A stretch of DNA of 64,000 nucleotides, from contig NZ_BBJS01000061.1 in assembly GCF_000739895.2 (NCBI RefSeq), positions 1-64,000 of the forward strand, read 5' to 3'. The translations under genes were made by a program, and so were the position numbers. The DNA is from Sphingomonas paucimobilis NBRC 13935. Its GTDB lineage: Bacteria; Pseudomonadota; Alphaproteobacteria; Sphingomonadales; Sphingomonadaceae. The notes beneath the pieces are model-generated. The model worked only from the letters and a program-made list of their open reading frames with translations, had not been told where the DNA came from and ran no database searches. Shown here one piece after another: positions 7,744 through 16,636 of the stretch. Every line of letters starts with the position of its first letter. Position 1 is the stretch's first letter.

Positions 7744-9225
7744 TCAGTGTGGCACCGCGCCGAGTTCGAACCCCGTCTTGTCGTGGAGGGCGAAACGGTC
7801 GACCAGGTCAGCGCTCGCCTGGTTATAGCCGATCACCTCGACCGCCGAGCCATCGCGGCGCAACCGCGCGACGATCTTGTCGAGCGCGCCGACGCCCGAA
7901 ATATCCCAGAAATGCGCCGCCGACACGTCGATCACGACGCTGCGTCCTTGTTCGGGCAGGAAGGCGCGGGTGAAGCGATCGACCGAGGCGAAGAAGATCT
8001 GCCCCGTCACCCGGTAGCGTATGGCACCGGCCTCCTCGATCCGCTCGACCGCGAACAGGCGGCGGACCTTGCCCGCAAAGAAGACGCCCGACAGCAGCAC
8101 GCCCGCCAGCACGCCTTGCGCCAGGTCGCGGGTGGCGACGACCACCGCCACCGTGACCAGCATGACGATCGACGATGTCGGCGGATGTCGGCGCAGATTG
8201 GGGATGGAGTTCCAACTGAAGGTGCCGATCGAAACCATGATCATGACGGCGACCAAGGCCGGCATCGGAATGCGCCCGACCACGGGGCCGAGTACGGCGA
8301 GGAGGAACAGCAGGAACAGCCCGGCGGTCAGCGTCGACAGACGCTTGCGCCCTCCGGACGTGACGTTGATCACCGATTGGCCGATCATCGCGCAGCCGCC
8401 CATGCCGCCGACCAATGCGGCGGCGATGTTCGCGCCGCCCTGGCCCACGCACTCGCGGCGCTTGTCGCTGTCCGTGTCGGTCATGTCGTCGACGATCTGC
8501 GCGGTCAGCAGCGATTCGAGCAGGCCGACCGCCGCCATGGTCAGCGAATAGGGCAGGATGATGCGCAGCGTCTCGAAGGTCAGCGGCACGTGGGGAAGCA
8601 CCAGGCTGGGCAGCCCCTCGGGCAGCCGGCCCATGTCGCCCACGGTGCGCACCGGCAGGCCCATCGCGATGCTGATGCCCGCCAGCACCAGGATCGCGAC
8701 CAGCGGGGAGGGCACCGCCTTGGTCACGCGCGGCAGCAGATAGATGATCGCCAGGCCGCCGGCGACCAGCGCATAGCTGTGCCAGGTCACCCCGGTCAGT
8801 TGCGGCAACTGCGCCATGAAGATCAGGATGGCGAGCGCGTTGACGAAGCCGGTGATGACCGATCGCGAGACGAACTGCATCACCAGATCGAGCCGGAGGA
8901 AGCCGGCGGCGATCTGGATCAGACCCATCAGGATGGTCGCGGCAAAGAGATAATCGACGCCGTGCTCGCGGACCAGCGGGGTAACGACGACCGCCACGGC
9001 GGCGGTCGCGGCCGAGATCATCGCCGGCCGGCCACCGAGAAAGGAAATGACGATCGCGATCGCGACCGAGGCATAGAGGCCGACACGCGGGTCGACGCCC
9101 GAGATGATGGAAAAGCCGATCGCCTCGGGGATCAGAGCGAGCGCCACGACGATACCCGCCAGCACATCGCGCCGCGCATCGCCCAGGTTGGAGAACCATT
9201 GGGTTCGGTAGTTTTGAACAGTCAT
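7744..9225 (-). CDS. SulP-family anion transporter with C-terminal STAS domain
   Basis: A 493-residue inner-membrane protein. About the first 380 residues form the SulP transport core (LAGIVVALALIPEAIGFS, then GLYASVAIAIVISFLGGRP). The last about 110 form a cytoplasmic STAS domain (VVIDVSAAHFWDISGVGALD). SulP proteins move sulfate, bicarbonate or dicarboxylates; the short STAS domain and the IPEAIGFS start are like bacterial bicarbonate or sulfate transporters, but the anion cannot be fixed. The gene stands alone between convergent and divergent neighbours. From 9226 to 9452 nothing is seen except a small GC-rich palindrome near 9330. Confidence 0.9.
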   Translation of the reverse strand: MTVQNYRTQWFSNLGDARRDVLAGIVVALALIPEAIGFSIISGVDPRVGLYASVAIAIVISFLGGRPAMISAATAAVAVVVTPLVREHGVDYLFAATILMGLIQIAAGFLRLDLVMQFVSRSVITGFVNALAILIFMAQLPQLTGVTWHSYALVAGGLAIIYLLPRVTKAVPSPLVAILVLAGISIAMGLPVRTVGDMGRLPEGLPSLVLPHVPLTFETLRIILPYSLTMAAVGLLESLLTAQIVDDMTDTDSDKRRECVGQGGANIAAALVGGMGGCAMIGQSVINVTSGGRKRLSTLTAGLFLLFLLAVLGPVVGRIPMPALVAVMIMVSIGTFSWNSIPNLRRHPPTSSIVMLVTVAVVVATRDLAQGVLAGVLLSGVFFAGKVRRLFAVERIEEAGAIRYRVTGQIFFASVDRFTRAFLPEQGRSVVIDVSAAHFWDISGVGALDKIVARLRRDGSAVEVIGYNQASADLVDRFALHDKTGFELGAVPH

Positions 9226-9452
9226 GAAAAACCAGGATCAGGCGCATGGCAAAGCCGCTCGAGCGTCTACGAGCGGAGATGAGGAACCATGCTGTCTGTT
9301 GTCCGGCGGATCGGCGGCCGGAATAGCCACCCGGGATTTCACCGGGTCCTTGCGAATGACGGGGCGTTTAATCGGGATGAGGGGCGAAGGGCAAGCCCCC
9401 CTACCCCCTGTTCCTCCCTTACAGGGGCAATGTTGACTGATGGCCCCTGACC

Positions 9453-9990
9453 AATGTCGGCATCCGGAAGATCGCTCGGTTCACAGGCGCCTTGCCTGCG
9501 GGGTGCTGAAGTGGACCCGTAAAGCCCATCAGCGCCTGGTCGAACAACTGCGGCAAGCCTCGCAAGCGGTCGAAGACCAGATGCCCGCGGTCATCGAGAT
9601 GGACGAGATCCACAGCTTCGTCCAAACAACAGGGGCGGGCCGTCATATGGACTGCTTATAGCCGGACGCAGCGTCGCGTTGTTGCCTATCACATCGGCGA
9701 CAAAGGCGTCTCCAGCGCCATAGAGCGCTACGAACGCACTCGCCGCGTCGTGCCCGACATCGCCGCCCTCTTCACCGACGCCAATTCCCGCTACCGCCTC
9801 GCCTTCCAGCGCCACGGCGTCACCACCCCTCACGCTCAAACCAAGGCGCAGACCCACCTCATCGGGTCACCCACTCTTCCGTCCAAGACAATCTGGCCCG
9901 CTTCAACTGCCGCTCCCAGCGTTTCTCCAAATCATGGGAGATGCTCGCCATCACTCTCGACCTCTTCCTCAACCGACATCTCATGCCAAG
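9453..9990 (+). pseudogene. IS1-family transposase pseudogene with several frameshifts
   Basis: Stitching reading frames gives a nearly full IS1-type transposase: NVGIRKIARFTGA, then GVLKWTRKAHQRLVEQLRQA, EMDEIHSFVQ, AVIWTAYSRTQRRVVAY, DIAALFTDANSRYRLAF and finally DNLARFNCRSQRFSKSWEML followed by DLFLNRHLM. At least three frame changes are needed (near 9510, 9630 and 9860), so no functional protein is possible. The first 170 bases of the core also exist inverted at 161-309. The C-terminal SFSKS-like and NRHL residues correspond to the end of InsB. From 9991 to 10077 nothing further is seen. Confidence 0.85.
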
Positions 9991-10077
9991 CAGAGGTAAA
10001 CTGTGCCCGGGCACGGGAGGACCGACGAAGCTGGTGGAGGGGTATCCGCTTGGCGAGGTACCTATATAGCTCGCGAC

Positions 10078-10133
10078 CGGGGACACCCCTCTGTCAGGCC
10101 TGCGGCCTGCCACCTCCCCTTACAGGAGAGGAT
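10078..10133. repeat. Half copy of the 135-bp GC-rich palindromic repeat
   Basis: This stretch (GGACACCCCTCTGTCAGGCC and onwards, with the hairpin CAGGCC-TGC-GGCCTG) matches the right half of the element found inside the PepSY gene at 12791-12925. It lies just beyond the stop of the esterase gene (10137), where it could act as a transcription end. The left half is missing. Confidence 0.7.
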
Positions 10134-10136
10134 GGA

Positions 10137-11066
10137 TTACGCCTTCGGCTTCAGGAAGCCTTCCATCACGATCCAGCGGTAGAAGGCATCGAACCAGCCC
10201 GTGCTGGTCGTTGCCTTCGGATACATGCCGAAGCCATGGCCGCCGTGGCCATAGAAGTGGAACTCGACCGGCTTTTTAGCCGCCAGCCACTGATCGATCA
10301 GGCCGAAGCCCTTGCCGGCGAACAGCGGATCGTCGGCGGCGATCGCGGCGAACATCGGCGGCGCATCGGCGGGCACCGTCATCGGCTGAAGCGGGCCATA
10401 GATGTCCCCGATAAAGGCGGGCTTGGCCTGTCCGTCGAGCACCGTCGCGACGGTCAGCATCGCGCCCGCCGAAAAGCCGACCATGCCGATGCGGTTGGGA
10501 TCGACCTTCCACTCGCCCGCCCGTTGGCGGACCAGCGCGAAGGCGGCGCGGGAATCGGCGATCTGGGGGGCGAGGCCCTTCAGTGCTTCCTCAGGGTTGG
10601 GCCGTGCGGTGGGACGGGCGACGCTGGAGAACATCGCGGCCATCGACTTTTCGAACTCGCCCATATCGGCGGGCGTCTGGTTCAGCCGGTATTTCAGGAC
10701 GAAAGCGGCGATGCCGCGATCGGCGAGCGCCTTGGCGACGTCCCAGCCTTCATTCTGCATCGATAGGGTGCGGAAACCGCCGCCGGGCGCGACGATGACG
10801 GCGGCGCCGGTCGCCTTGGCGGGATCGGGCAGGAAGGGGGTCAGCGTCGCCTGAGTCACATTGCGCGCGAAGACGCTGTTATACTGGCTGTGCCAGCTCT
10901 CGGCGTTCTTCGCGCCGGGCAGCGGACCGGTGTTCAGTGGGATGGCACCCGGTTGTGCGGGCACCGCAATCGGTGCCATCTTGTCACTCTGCGCCATGGC
11001 GGGCGCCGCCACCGAGAGCGTTAGCAAAGCGGCCAGCGCATGGCGGGCCCAGCGATTGGACATCAT
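10137..11066 (-). CDS. Exported alpha/beta hydrolase (acetyl-esterase / BD-FAE-like)
   Basis: A 309-residue protein with a clear signal peptide ending in ALLTLSVAAPAMAQ, hence periplasmic or secreted. The fold is alpha/beta hydrolase: oxyanion region VIVAPGGGFR, nucleophile elbow MVGFSAGA (GxSxG) and a late HGGHGFGM carrying the catalytic His. Proteins of this type remove acetyl or feruloyl groups from plant polysaccharides, or act on small esters. Two adjacent ATG codons (11066 and 11063) follow a strong AGGAGG. The gene is monocistronic and is followed by a palindromic half repeat. Confidence 0.83.
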   Translation of the reverse strand: MMSNRWARHALAALLTLSVAAPAMAQSDKMAPIAVPAQPGAIPLNTGPLPGAKNAESWHSQYNSVFARNVTQATLTPFLPDPAKATGAAVIVAPGGGFRTLSMQNEGWDVAKALADRGIAAFVLKYRLNQTPADMGEFEKSMAAMFSSVARPTARPNPEEALKGLAPQIADSRAAFALVRQRAGEWKVDPNRIGMVGFSAGAMLTVATVLDGQAKPAFIGDIYGPLQPMTVPADAPPMFAAIAADDPLFAGKGFGLIDQWLAAKKPVEFHFYGHGGHGFGMYPKATTSTGWFDAFYRWIVMEGFLKPKA

Positions 11067-11175
11067 ATCCCCTCCTTGCCTCCGTGGGTTATGTCCCTAC
11101 GGTCGGACGGCGAGGGTACGCGTCGGAGCGCACGGCGCAAGAGGAAATGTTAAGGCTAACAGGAGGTTGGGGCGT

Positions 11176-11262
11176 GGGCTTCGACTTCGCTCAGCCTGAA
11201 CCGCTTTCAGTATCCAGCCCGAATCCCTACCCCCCGTTCAGTCTGAGCGAAGTCGAAGGCCA
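11176..11262. repeat. Sphingomonad extragenic palindrome, second inverted pair
   Basis: The left arm at 11180-11201 contains TTCGACTTCGCTCAGCCTGA; the right arm at 11236-11259 contains CAGTCTGAGCGAAGTCGAAG. The arms are inverted and about 35 bases apart, so the RNA could form a hairpin. It is the same family as 4911-5003. It lies between the start of the esterase gene (11066) and the 3' end of csaA (11287). Confidence 0.8.
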
Positions 11263-11286
11263 AGGGAAACCCTCACCTCCAAAACC

Positions 11287-11649
11287 TCAAAACAACCGTC
11301 CCCCATTGGGCACGGGCAAATCCGGCGCGATCAGCACCACCTGCCCCCCGGCATCGGGAAAGCCCAGCGTCAGCACCTCGGACATCATTGGTCCGATCTG
11401 ACGGGCCGGAAAGTTGACCACTGCCGCCACTTGCCTCCCGACCAATGTCTCGGGCGTGTAATGCCGGGTGATCTGTGCCGAAGAGCGCTTCACCCCGATT
11501 ACCTCGCCGAAATCGATGGTCAGCTTGATCGCGGGCTTGCGCGCCTCCGGAAAGGGTTCGGCGGCGATGATCGTGCCGACACGGATGTCGACCGCCAGGA
11601 AGTCGTCGATGCCGATCCGCTCGGCAGGTGCGACGTCAGAAGTCGACAT
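11287..11649 (-). CDS. csaA: CsaA-type tRNA-binding domain protein
   Basis: A 120-residue single-domain protein of the tRNA-binding OB-fold family also found at the end of methionyl-tRNA synthetase. The motifs IDDFLAVDIRVGTIIAAEPF, KLTIDFGE, KRSSAQIT and VAAVVNFPARQIGPMMSEVL are those of CsaA. CsaA has been linked to secretion-related chaperone activity in Bacillus, but its role in proteobacteria is unclear. The gene overlaps the end of the upstream GST gene by 14 bases and is probably in one transcript with it. Confidence 0.9.
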   Translation of the reverse strand: MSTSDVAPAERIGIDDFLAVDIRVGTIIAAEPFPEARKPAIKLTIDFGEVIGVKRSSAQITRHYTPETLVGRQVAAVVNFPARQIGPMMSEVLTLGFPDAGGQVVLIAPDLPVPNGGRLF

Positions 11650-12316
11650 TGTCGTAATGCGATGGCGGAGTGACCATTTCCATGCGTTCGGACAGCAGCG
11701 GGCGGAAGGAGGGACGGCTCTTCAGCCCGCGATACCAGCGCGCGGTCTGCTCATGCCCCTTCCAATCGATGCCGCCCAGATAATCGGCGACCGAAATCTG
11801 CGCCGCCGCCGCCAGATCGGCCAGACTCATCGTCGCGCCGCCCAGCCAGTTGCGATGGTCGAGCAGATAGTCGGTATAGTCGAGATGCCCGACCGCCGCC
11901 TTCATCGCCTCACGTAGACCCTTGGCATCCGGGCTGCCGGTGCGCGCGACGCGCTTGACCATGCGTTCGTGGAGCAGCGGGCCGGTCACGTCCTGATAGA
12001 AATGGGTGTCGAACCAGGTCACCAGCCGCCGGATTTCGGCACGTCCGACGGCGGTGCCGTTGATCATCGCCGATTTCTCAACCGTCTCCTCGAAAAACTC
12101 CGAAATCGCCATCGAGTCGACAAGCAGCACGCCGCGCTCCTCATCGACCATCACCGGGGTCTGGCCGGCGGGGTTCATGTCGAGAAACTCGTCGCGCCGC
12201 TGCCAGGGCGACTCGCGGACCAATTCATAGCCCACGCCCTTCTCGCCCAGCAGCAGCCGGACCTTGCGCGAGAAAGGACAGAGCGGGAATTGATAGAGTT
12301 GCCACATGCCGCCCAT
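11636..12316 (-). CDS. Glutathione S-transferase family protein
   Basis: A 226-residue cytoplasmic protein with an N-terminal thioredoxin fold (LYQFPLCPFSRKVRLLLGEK, then NPAGQTPVMVDEERGVLLVD and SMAISEFFEE) and an all-helical C-terminal domain (LADLAAAAQISVADYLGG). The CPFS segment could supply a Cys or Ser active residue as in beta/omega classes. Start may be ATG 12316 or ATG 12307; the second gives a typical start MWQLYQFP. It lies upstream of csaA with an overlap. The substrate is not predictable. Confidence 0.85.
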   Translation of the reverse strand: MGGMWQLYQFPLCPFSRKVRLLLGEKGVGYELVRESPWQRRDEFLDMNPAGQTPVMVDEERGVLLVDSMAISEFFEETVEKSAMINGTAVGRAEIRRLVTWFDTHFYQDVTGPLLHERMVKRVARTGSPDAKGLREAMKAAVGHLDYTDYLLDHRNWLGGATMSLADLAAAAQISVADYLGGIDWKGHEQTARWYRGLKSRPSFRPLLSERMEMVTPPSHYDNVDF

Positions 12317-12360
12317 CTAAGCGGGCGGCCCCCTTCCCGCCAACCCCGATGGCGATGTTT

Positions 12361-13998
12361 TCACGCCTCCCGCCGCGCGGGACGGCGCAACCGTCGCCAG
12401 CCGATGACGACGCCGCTCGCCGACATGACCAGTCCCGCGATTGACCAGAACCACATCCAGGCATCCCAAGCGGGCCGGCGCGTGGTCAGCCACGGCCAGT
12501 CCCAGGTGTGGAGCAACGTATAGACCCAGCGATAGGCGCGCCGCGTCGCATCCTGTCGCTGGACCAGCGCGCCGCTCATCGGGTCGATGTAGAGCCAGGT
12601 CCGCGCCGCATCGTCGAACCGTAGCCGTAATAGGGGCAGGCGCGCGGCATCGGTCCAGTAGAAGTCCGGCCGCGAGAGTCGCTCGACCGCGATCATCCGG
12701 CCCTGCGGAACCAGCATCGCCGCCGACGCCACTTCTTCGACCGGCCGTGCGGGCGCCGGAGCCGATCGACGTTCATCGGCTGCCCGACGTTCCTCCCCTG
12801 CAAGGGGAGGGGGACCATGCGAAGCATGGTGGAGGGGTGTCCCCGGTCGTCGCAAAACCTGTCCTCGCCGGCCGGGACACCCCTCCGTCAGGCCTTCGGC
12901 CTGCCACCTCCCCTTGCAGGGGAGGATATGATGCATGTCGATCGCCGCCAGGCTCGCCTGGTCCAGCCAGCGCGGATGCGGAGAGGCGCGGTCGATCGCG
13001 ATCCGCTTCAACCCACCATCGCCGCTCCATTCGACGCTCCGCGCATTGCCGGCAAGCCGTGCCAAACGATCCTTGTCCACCGACACACCCGTCCGCCCCG
13101 CATAGGCATGCGCCGCCGCCTCCGGGGCTCTGCCCCCCGCAAAGGCGCGACCCGGATCGACCGACAGCCAGCCGCTGACGATCCAGGTCGTCAGCACGAC
13201 GCCGCCGAGCAACCCGCTGACATGGTGCCACATCATCCATCCGCGATAGGGTGTGATGCGCCCGCCCCGATAGCGCCGCCGCCCGATTCGCATCCGCAGG
13301 ATGCCGATCCACATGCCGGTCAGTGCCACCGCGATGCAGGGCCCCGACACCCACATCACCACCTGCCGCCACGCCGCATTGTCGCGCCGCAGGACGGTGG
13401 GGTACAGCCAGTGTGGTACCGATCCTAGCCAGTTCCAGAAGCGCTGCGTCCGCGTGGTCCGCTGCACCGGCTGACCGGTCAGGCTGGAGATATAGAGGAC
13501 GCTTCCCCCCGCATCGGCGAGCGTCGCCTTCCACAGGGGGCGATGGCGATCGAAGCCGCCAGCGACCGTCCATTGGTCATCCCCGATCCGCTCGACGCTG
13601 TCGACAGGGGCGCTGCTGAAACGTGCCGCCACCCGGCGCGCATAATCGGCATCGACGTTGGCCGGCTTACGCCCCGCCTGCGCGCTAATGATATGCGTCT
13701 CGCCCTCGACCGTCTCGATCCGCCAGACTGGCAGGTCGCCCCGCATCTCCAGCGTGATCCGCCGGCCACTCTCTCCCGGCCCTGTCGTCACTCTTGCCCA
13801 ATCGATCGGCTGCGCCCTCGCCCAGCTCTGCGCGGGGCTGAGCGATGGATAAGGCACGTAGAGCATGACCAGCCCGCTCGCGAACCACATCGCGAAGAAC
13901 AGGCAGGCGACGATCCCCGCCCAGCGATGGGTGAGGAAGGCGAGCCGAAGCGCCGCCTTCCCCCAGGACCGGTCAGAACGCCGCACGAAGCGCGACAT
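12361..13998 (-). CDS. PepSY-associated membrane protein 1 (with in-frame repeat insertion)
   Basis: A 545-residue inner-membrane protein with the PepSY-TM layout: first helix near 20-40 (HRWAGIVACLFFAMWFASG), periplasmic PepSY region, helices near 205-225 and 250-270, second PepSY region, and a last helix before GWRRLRRP. Relatives next to TonB receptors are thought to reduce metal-siderophore complexes. The start is ATG 13998, overlapping the receptor gene by 26 bases, so translation is coupled. Residues about 359-403 are encoded by the palindromic repeat 12791-12925 and have no counterpart in the paralogue at 17178-18638 (486 residues). Removing them gives 500 residues, close to the paralogue. 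Whether the protein tolerates the insertion is unknown. Confidence 0.83.
   Translation of the reverse strand: MSRFVRRSDRSWGKAALRLAFLTHRWAGIVACLFFAMWFASGLVMLYVPYPSLSPAQSWARAQPIDWARVTTGPGESGRRITLEMRGDLPVWRIETVEGETHIISAQAGRKPANVDADYARRVAARFSSAPVDSVERIGDDQWTVAGGFDRHRPLWKATLADAGGSVLYISSLTGQPVQRTTRTQRFWNWLGSVPHWLYPTVLRRDNAAWRQVVMWVSGPCIAVALTGMWIGILRMRIGRRRYRGGRITPYRGWMMWHHVSGLLGGVVLTTWIVSGWLSVDPGRAFAGGRAPEAAAHAYAGRTGVSVDKDRLARLAGNARSVEWSGDGGLKRIAIDRASPHPRWLDQASLAAIDMHHILPCKGRWQAEGLTEGCPGRRGQVLRRPGTPLHHASHGPPPLAGEERRAADERRSAPAPARPVEEVASAAMLVPQGRMIAVERLSRPDFYWTDAARLPLLRLRFDDAARTWLYIDPMSGALVQRQDATRRAYRWVYTLLHTWDWPWLTTRRPAWDAWMWFWSIAGLVMSASGVVIGWRRLRRPARREA
12791..12925. repeat. 135-bp palindromic repeat inserted in frame in the PepSY gene
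   Basis: The element has perfect 20-base inverted ends (TCCTCCCCTGCAAGGGGAGG at 12791-12810 and its complement at 12906-12925). Two inner hairpins are present, ACCATGC-GAA-GCATGGT and CAGGCC-TT-CGGCCTG. The length of 135 bases equals 45 codons and contains no stop in the PepSY frame. A half copy lies between genes at 10078-10133. It looks like a mobile palindromic repeat that has become protein-coding. Confidence 0.85.
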
Positions 13999-16150
13999 CC
14001 AGCGAGCGCGGACGCCCCAATATCCATTGCTGGTCGCCATAGGCGGTGATCGCATAGGCCTTGTCGAACAGATTATAGACGCGCAGGTCGACCGCCATGT
14101 GCGGGCCGACCGCATAAGACAGCGTCCCGTCCACCGTCGCATAAGCGGGGATGCGGAACGCATTGCCATTGTCCGAGAAACGCCGCCCGACATAGCGCAG
14201 CCCGGCGCGCGCCTGTATGCGGTGCGTCGCATCCCAGCGCAGCCAGAGATTGCCCAGCGCCTCGGGCACATTGGGGGGCGTCCGGCCGCCATAATCCATG
14301 CCGCCGGAGCGGAAATCATCGAACCGCGCATCCAGCAGCGTGCCATTGGCCTCCACGCCGAAACCCTGTGGCAAATCGACCGACATCGCCGCTTCCACGC
14401 CTTGCGCCGATCGCTGCCCGACCTGCTCGACCGGCCCCGACAGCGTGCGCTGCGCCAGCAGCCCGGTCTTGACGATGCGATACGCCGCCAGCGTCGCCAT
14501 GCCGCGTCCGTTCAGGAACAGCAGCTTGGCCCCCGCCTCGACCTGGTTGCCGCGCGCGTTGCTGAACGCCACCTGCCCCGTGGACACGGTGGTCAGCGTC
14601 CCCAGCGGATCGACGCCCGTCGCATATTGGCCATAGAGCGAAAGGGTGGGCATCGGCTGATAGACGACACCCGCGCGCCAGGTGGCGTTGCGGAAGGTCT
14701 TCTCAAAGGCGAAGCTGTCGGTGCGCGTGCCGCCCGGATAGCTGATCGCCCAGCGACGCACCTGATTCTCCTCATAGCGGAAACCGCCGACCACCGACCA
14801 TTTGGGGCCCAGCGTCAGCCGATCCTCGGCGAACACCGCCAGCGCGGCGGTGCGGGTGCGATAACGGGGCGCGATTCCCTGCATATCCAGGAAGCGCCCC
14901 GGATCGAAGGAGAAGGGGTCGACCGCATCGACCTGCGGATCCGAGCCGAAGTCATTCTCATGCGTAAAGCGCACCAGATTGGCGTCGGCCCCGATCACGA
15001 AGGCATTGGCAATACCGGGCGCCAGCGACGTGCGCCATGTCACGCTCGCCTGATCGCCCCATTGGGTCTGGTCGTGGCGAATGCCGTAATTGCTGCTCCG
15101 TCGGATCGTCCCCGGCAGGCCGGTCGATCCATCCGCACAGGTGCCGCTCACCCCGACCCAGCAGTAATTTTCCAGATTCCGCCAGAAGCGATCGCTGGTC
15201 AGATAATAGGCGATGTTCGACACGCTGACCGCCGCACTCGGCGCCCAGTCCACCTGCACCGAGGCGCGATCGTCACGGAACCGCATCCGGCCATCGCCGA
15301 CATTGTAATTGCGCTCCCGCACCCGGAGGTCGAGCCGCCCGTCGATCAGCGGCGTCCCGAAATAGGGGGTCGGCCGCTGATCGCCATGATCGCCGCGCAC
15401 CGTCACCGCCAGGGTCGGCGACGGCTTCCACAACAGCGTCCCCGACAATGCGAAGCTGCGCGAATCCCCGCGATCGACATAGCCGTCCGATCGCCGATAA
15501 CTGGCGTCTAGGCGATAGGACAGCGTGTCGCTGACCGGCCCGCCAATCCCCGCCGCCGCGCGAAGGCTGTTTTGCGCGCCATAGCCGATCTCGGCCTGCC
15601 CCTCGGTCCGCTCACTGGGTTTGCGCATCACGACATTGACCGCGCCTCCCAATGCGCCTTGGCCATAGAGGACTGAGGCGGGGCCGCTCAGCACGTCGAT
15701 ACGCTCGACCATCCACGGATCGGTCGGGAAGGTGATCGTACCCGCCGCCGGGAACAGCCGCACCCCGTCGATCAGTTGCAGCACCGATCCCTGGCCCGAA
15801 AAGCCACGCGCCGACAGCGCGGTGCCGCCATTGCCGGGATTGGCGACGCTGGCGATGCCGGGCGCGCGGCTCTGCGCGTCGACGATCGACTGGTCGCCGC
15901 GTGCGCGGATCGTCTCGCCGTCAAGCGACGTGATGGTGGCGGGGGTTTCCAGCGGTGTCAGACCCAATCGGCTGGCGGTTGCATTGGGCGTGGCAAGCGC
16001 GGGCTTCTCGCGCGTGCCGATGACGAGTACCGATCCGTCATCGCCGCCCGGCTCGCCGCCGCGCTGTGCCCAGGCCGGACTGCCGCCCAGCACCAACGCT
16101 ACCCCGCCGAGCAGCCCCCATCGATTTGCATGATAGTTACGATATAACAT
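13973..16150 (-). CDS. TonB-dependent receptor 1 (siderophore-receptor type, B12-riboswitch controlled)
   Basis: A 725-residue outer-membrane receptor. A signal peptide ends near GGSPAWAQ. A plug domain has LETPATITSLDGETI, ALSARGFSGQ and SGPASVLYGQGALGGAVN, and a 22-strand barrel ends in Phe (ALRAAF). The plug resembles ferric-siderophore receptors (FhuA/FpvA group) more than the shorter BtuB. However, a cobalamin riboswitch sits about 190 bases upstream in the same orientation, so the natural cargo may be a corrinoid or a cobalt complex. The PepSY gene follows with a 26-base overlap. The first codons MLYRNY follow a leader of about 190 bases from the end of the aptamer. Confidence 0.88.
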   Translation of the reverse strand: MLYRNYHANRWGLLGGVALVLGGSPAWAQRGGEPGGDDGSVLVIGTREKPALATPNATASRLGLTPLETPATITSLDGETIRARGDQSIVDAQSRAPGIASVANPGNGGTALSARGFSGQGSVLQLIDGVRLFPAAGTITFPTDPWMVERIDVLSGPASVLYGQGALGGAVNVVMRKPSERTEGQAEIGYGAQNSLRAAAGIGGPVSDTLSYRLDASYRRSDGYVDRGDSRSFALSGTLLWKPSPTLAVTVRGDHGDQRPTPYFGTPLIDGRLDLRVRERNYNVGDGRMRFRDDRASVQVDWAPSAAVSVSNIAYYLTSDRFWRNLENYCWVGVSGTCADGSTGLPGTIRRSSNYGIRHDQTQWGDQASVTWRTSLAPGIANAFVIGADANLVRFTHENDFGSDPQVDAVDPFSFDPGRFLDMQGIAPRYRTRTAALAVFAEDRLTLGPKWSVVGGFRYEENQVRRWAISYPGGTRTDSFAFEKTFRNATWRAGVVYQPMPTLSLYGQYATGVDPLGTLTTVSTGQVAFSNARGNQVEAGAKLLFLNGRGMATLAAYRIVKTGLLAQRTLSGPVEQVGQRSAQGVEAAMSVDLPQGFGVEANGTLLDARFDDFRSGGMDYGGRTPPNVPEALGNLWLRWDATHRIQARAGLRYVGRRFSDNGNAFRIPAYATVDGTLSYAVGPHMAVDLRVYNLFDKAYAITAYGDQQWILGRPRSLDVALRAAF

Positions 16151-16341
16151 TCTATTGCCTGTAGCGTCTCATTGCGAACAAGCCGAGACCTTCCGTTCGT
16201 CCCCGAACGGTCGGGTGCCATGCATGCTGGACGCTTATTCCGCACTCTCATGGTCACCCATGCGCCTCCGCCACCATTGGCGTCGCTCGTCGGAAAAGAC
16301 ACCGTGCCACGGCCATCCCCTGGACCAGGCATGAGCGACCT

Positions 16342-16539
16342 GACGCCGGCAGGTCTCCTGGCTCACGGGTCATCGCGGGATGGCGCGCCTTCCCAGGTTT
16401 CCCCAGTGGCTGGATCGGCAGGACCGATCACATGCGCTTCCGCTCGCCGCTTACAGTTGCAGGGACAGCCTCGGATTCGGACGATCGCTCGCCCTCACCG
16501 CGTTCCCTTTTAATCCCCCTTGCGGGAGAACCGGCGCGA
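16342..16539 (-). promoter_or_regulatory. Cobalamin (B12) riboswitch
   Basis: On the minus strand the core elements appear in order. The P1 stem CGCCGG (16536-16531) pairs with CCGGCG (16350-16345). Then come TTAAAAGGGAA, GCGGTGAGG, CCGAATCCGAGGCTGTCC, CTGCAACTGTAAG, GCCACTGGGGAAACC, TGGGAAGGC and finally the B12 box AGCCAGGAGACCTGCC, which agrees with the consensus. The aptamer precedes the TonB receptor gene ending at 13973. Binding of adenosylcobalamin would be expected to shut off expression. This region is the main content of the 486-base gap 16151-16636. Confidence 0.95.
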
Positions 16540-16636
16540 TCATGACCGGGTCATTCCGGCCGCGTTCTGTTTGGTCTAGGCTTGGTGCGCCGTCAAGCGG
16601 GTGCGGGCGCCCCTGATCCGCGCTATCGCAGCCGGC

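Noticed and set aside
9330..9430. Further copy of the GC-rich palindromic repeat
   Set aside because: Only short similarity (CCTCCCTTACAGGGG) is present; too little to call a copy.
16099..16332. Possible leader peptide between the riboswitch and receptor 1
   Set aside because: Starts MPGPGDGRG but has weak ribosome signals and runs into the receptor start in another frame; no reason to think it is translated.
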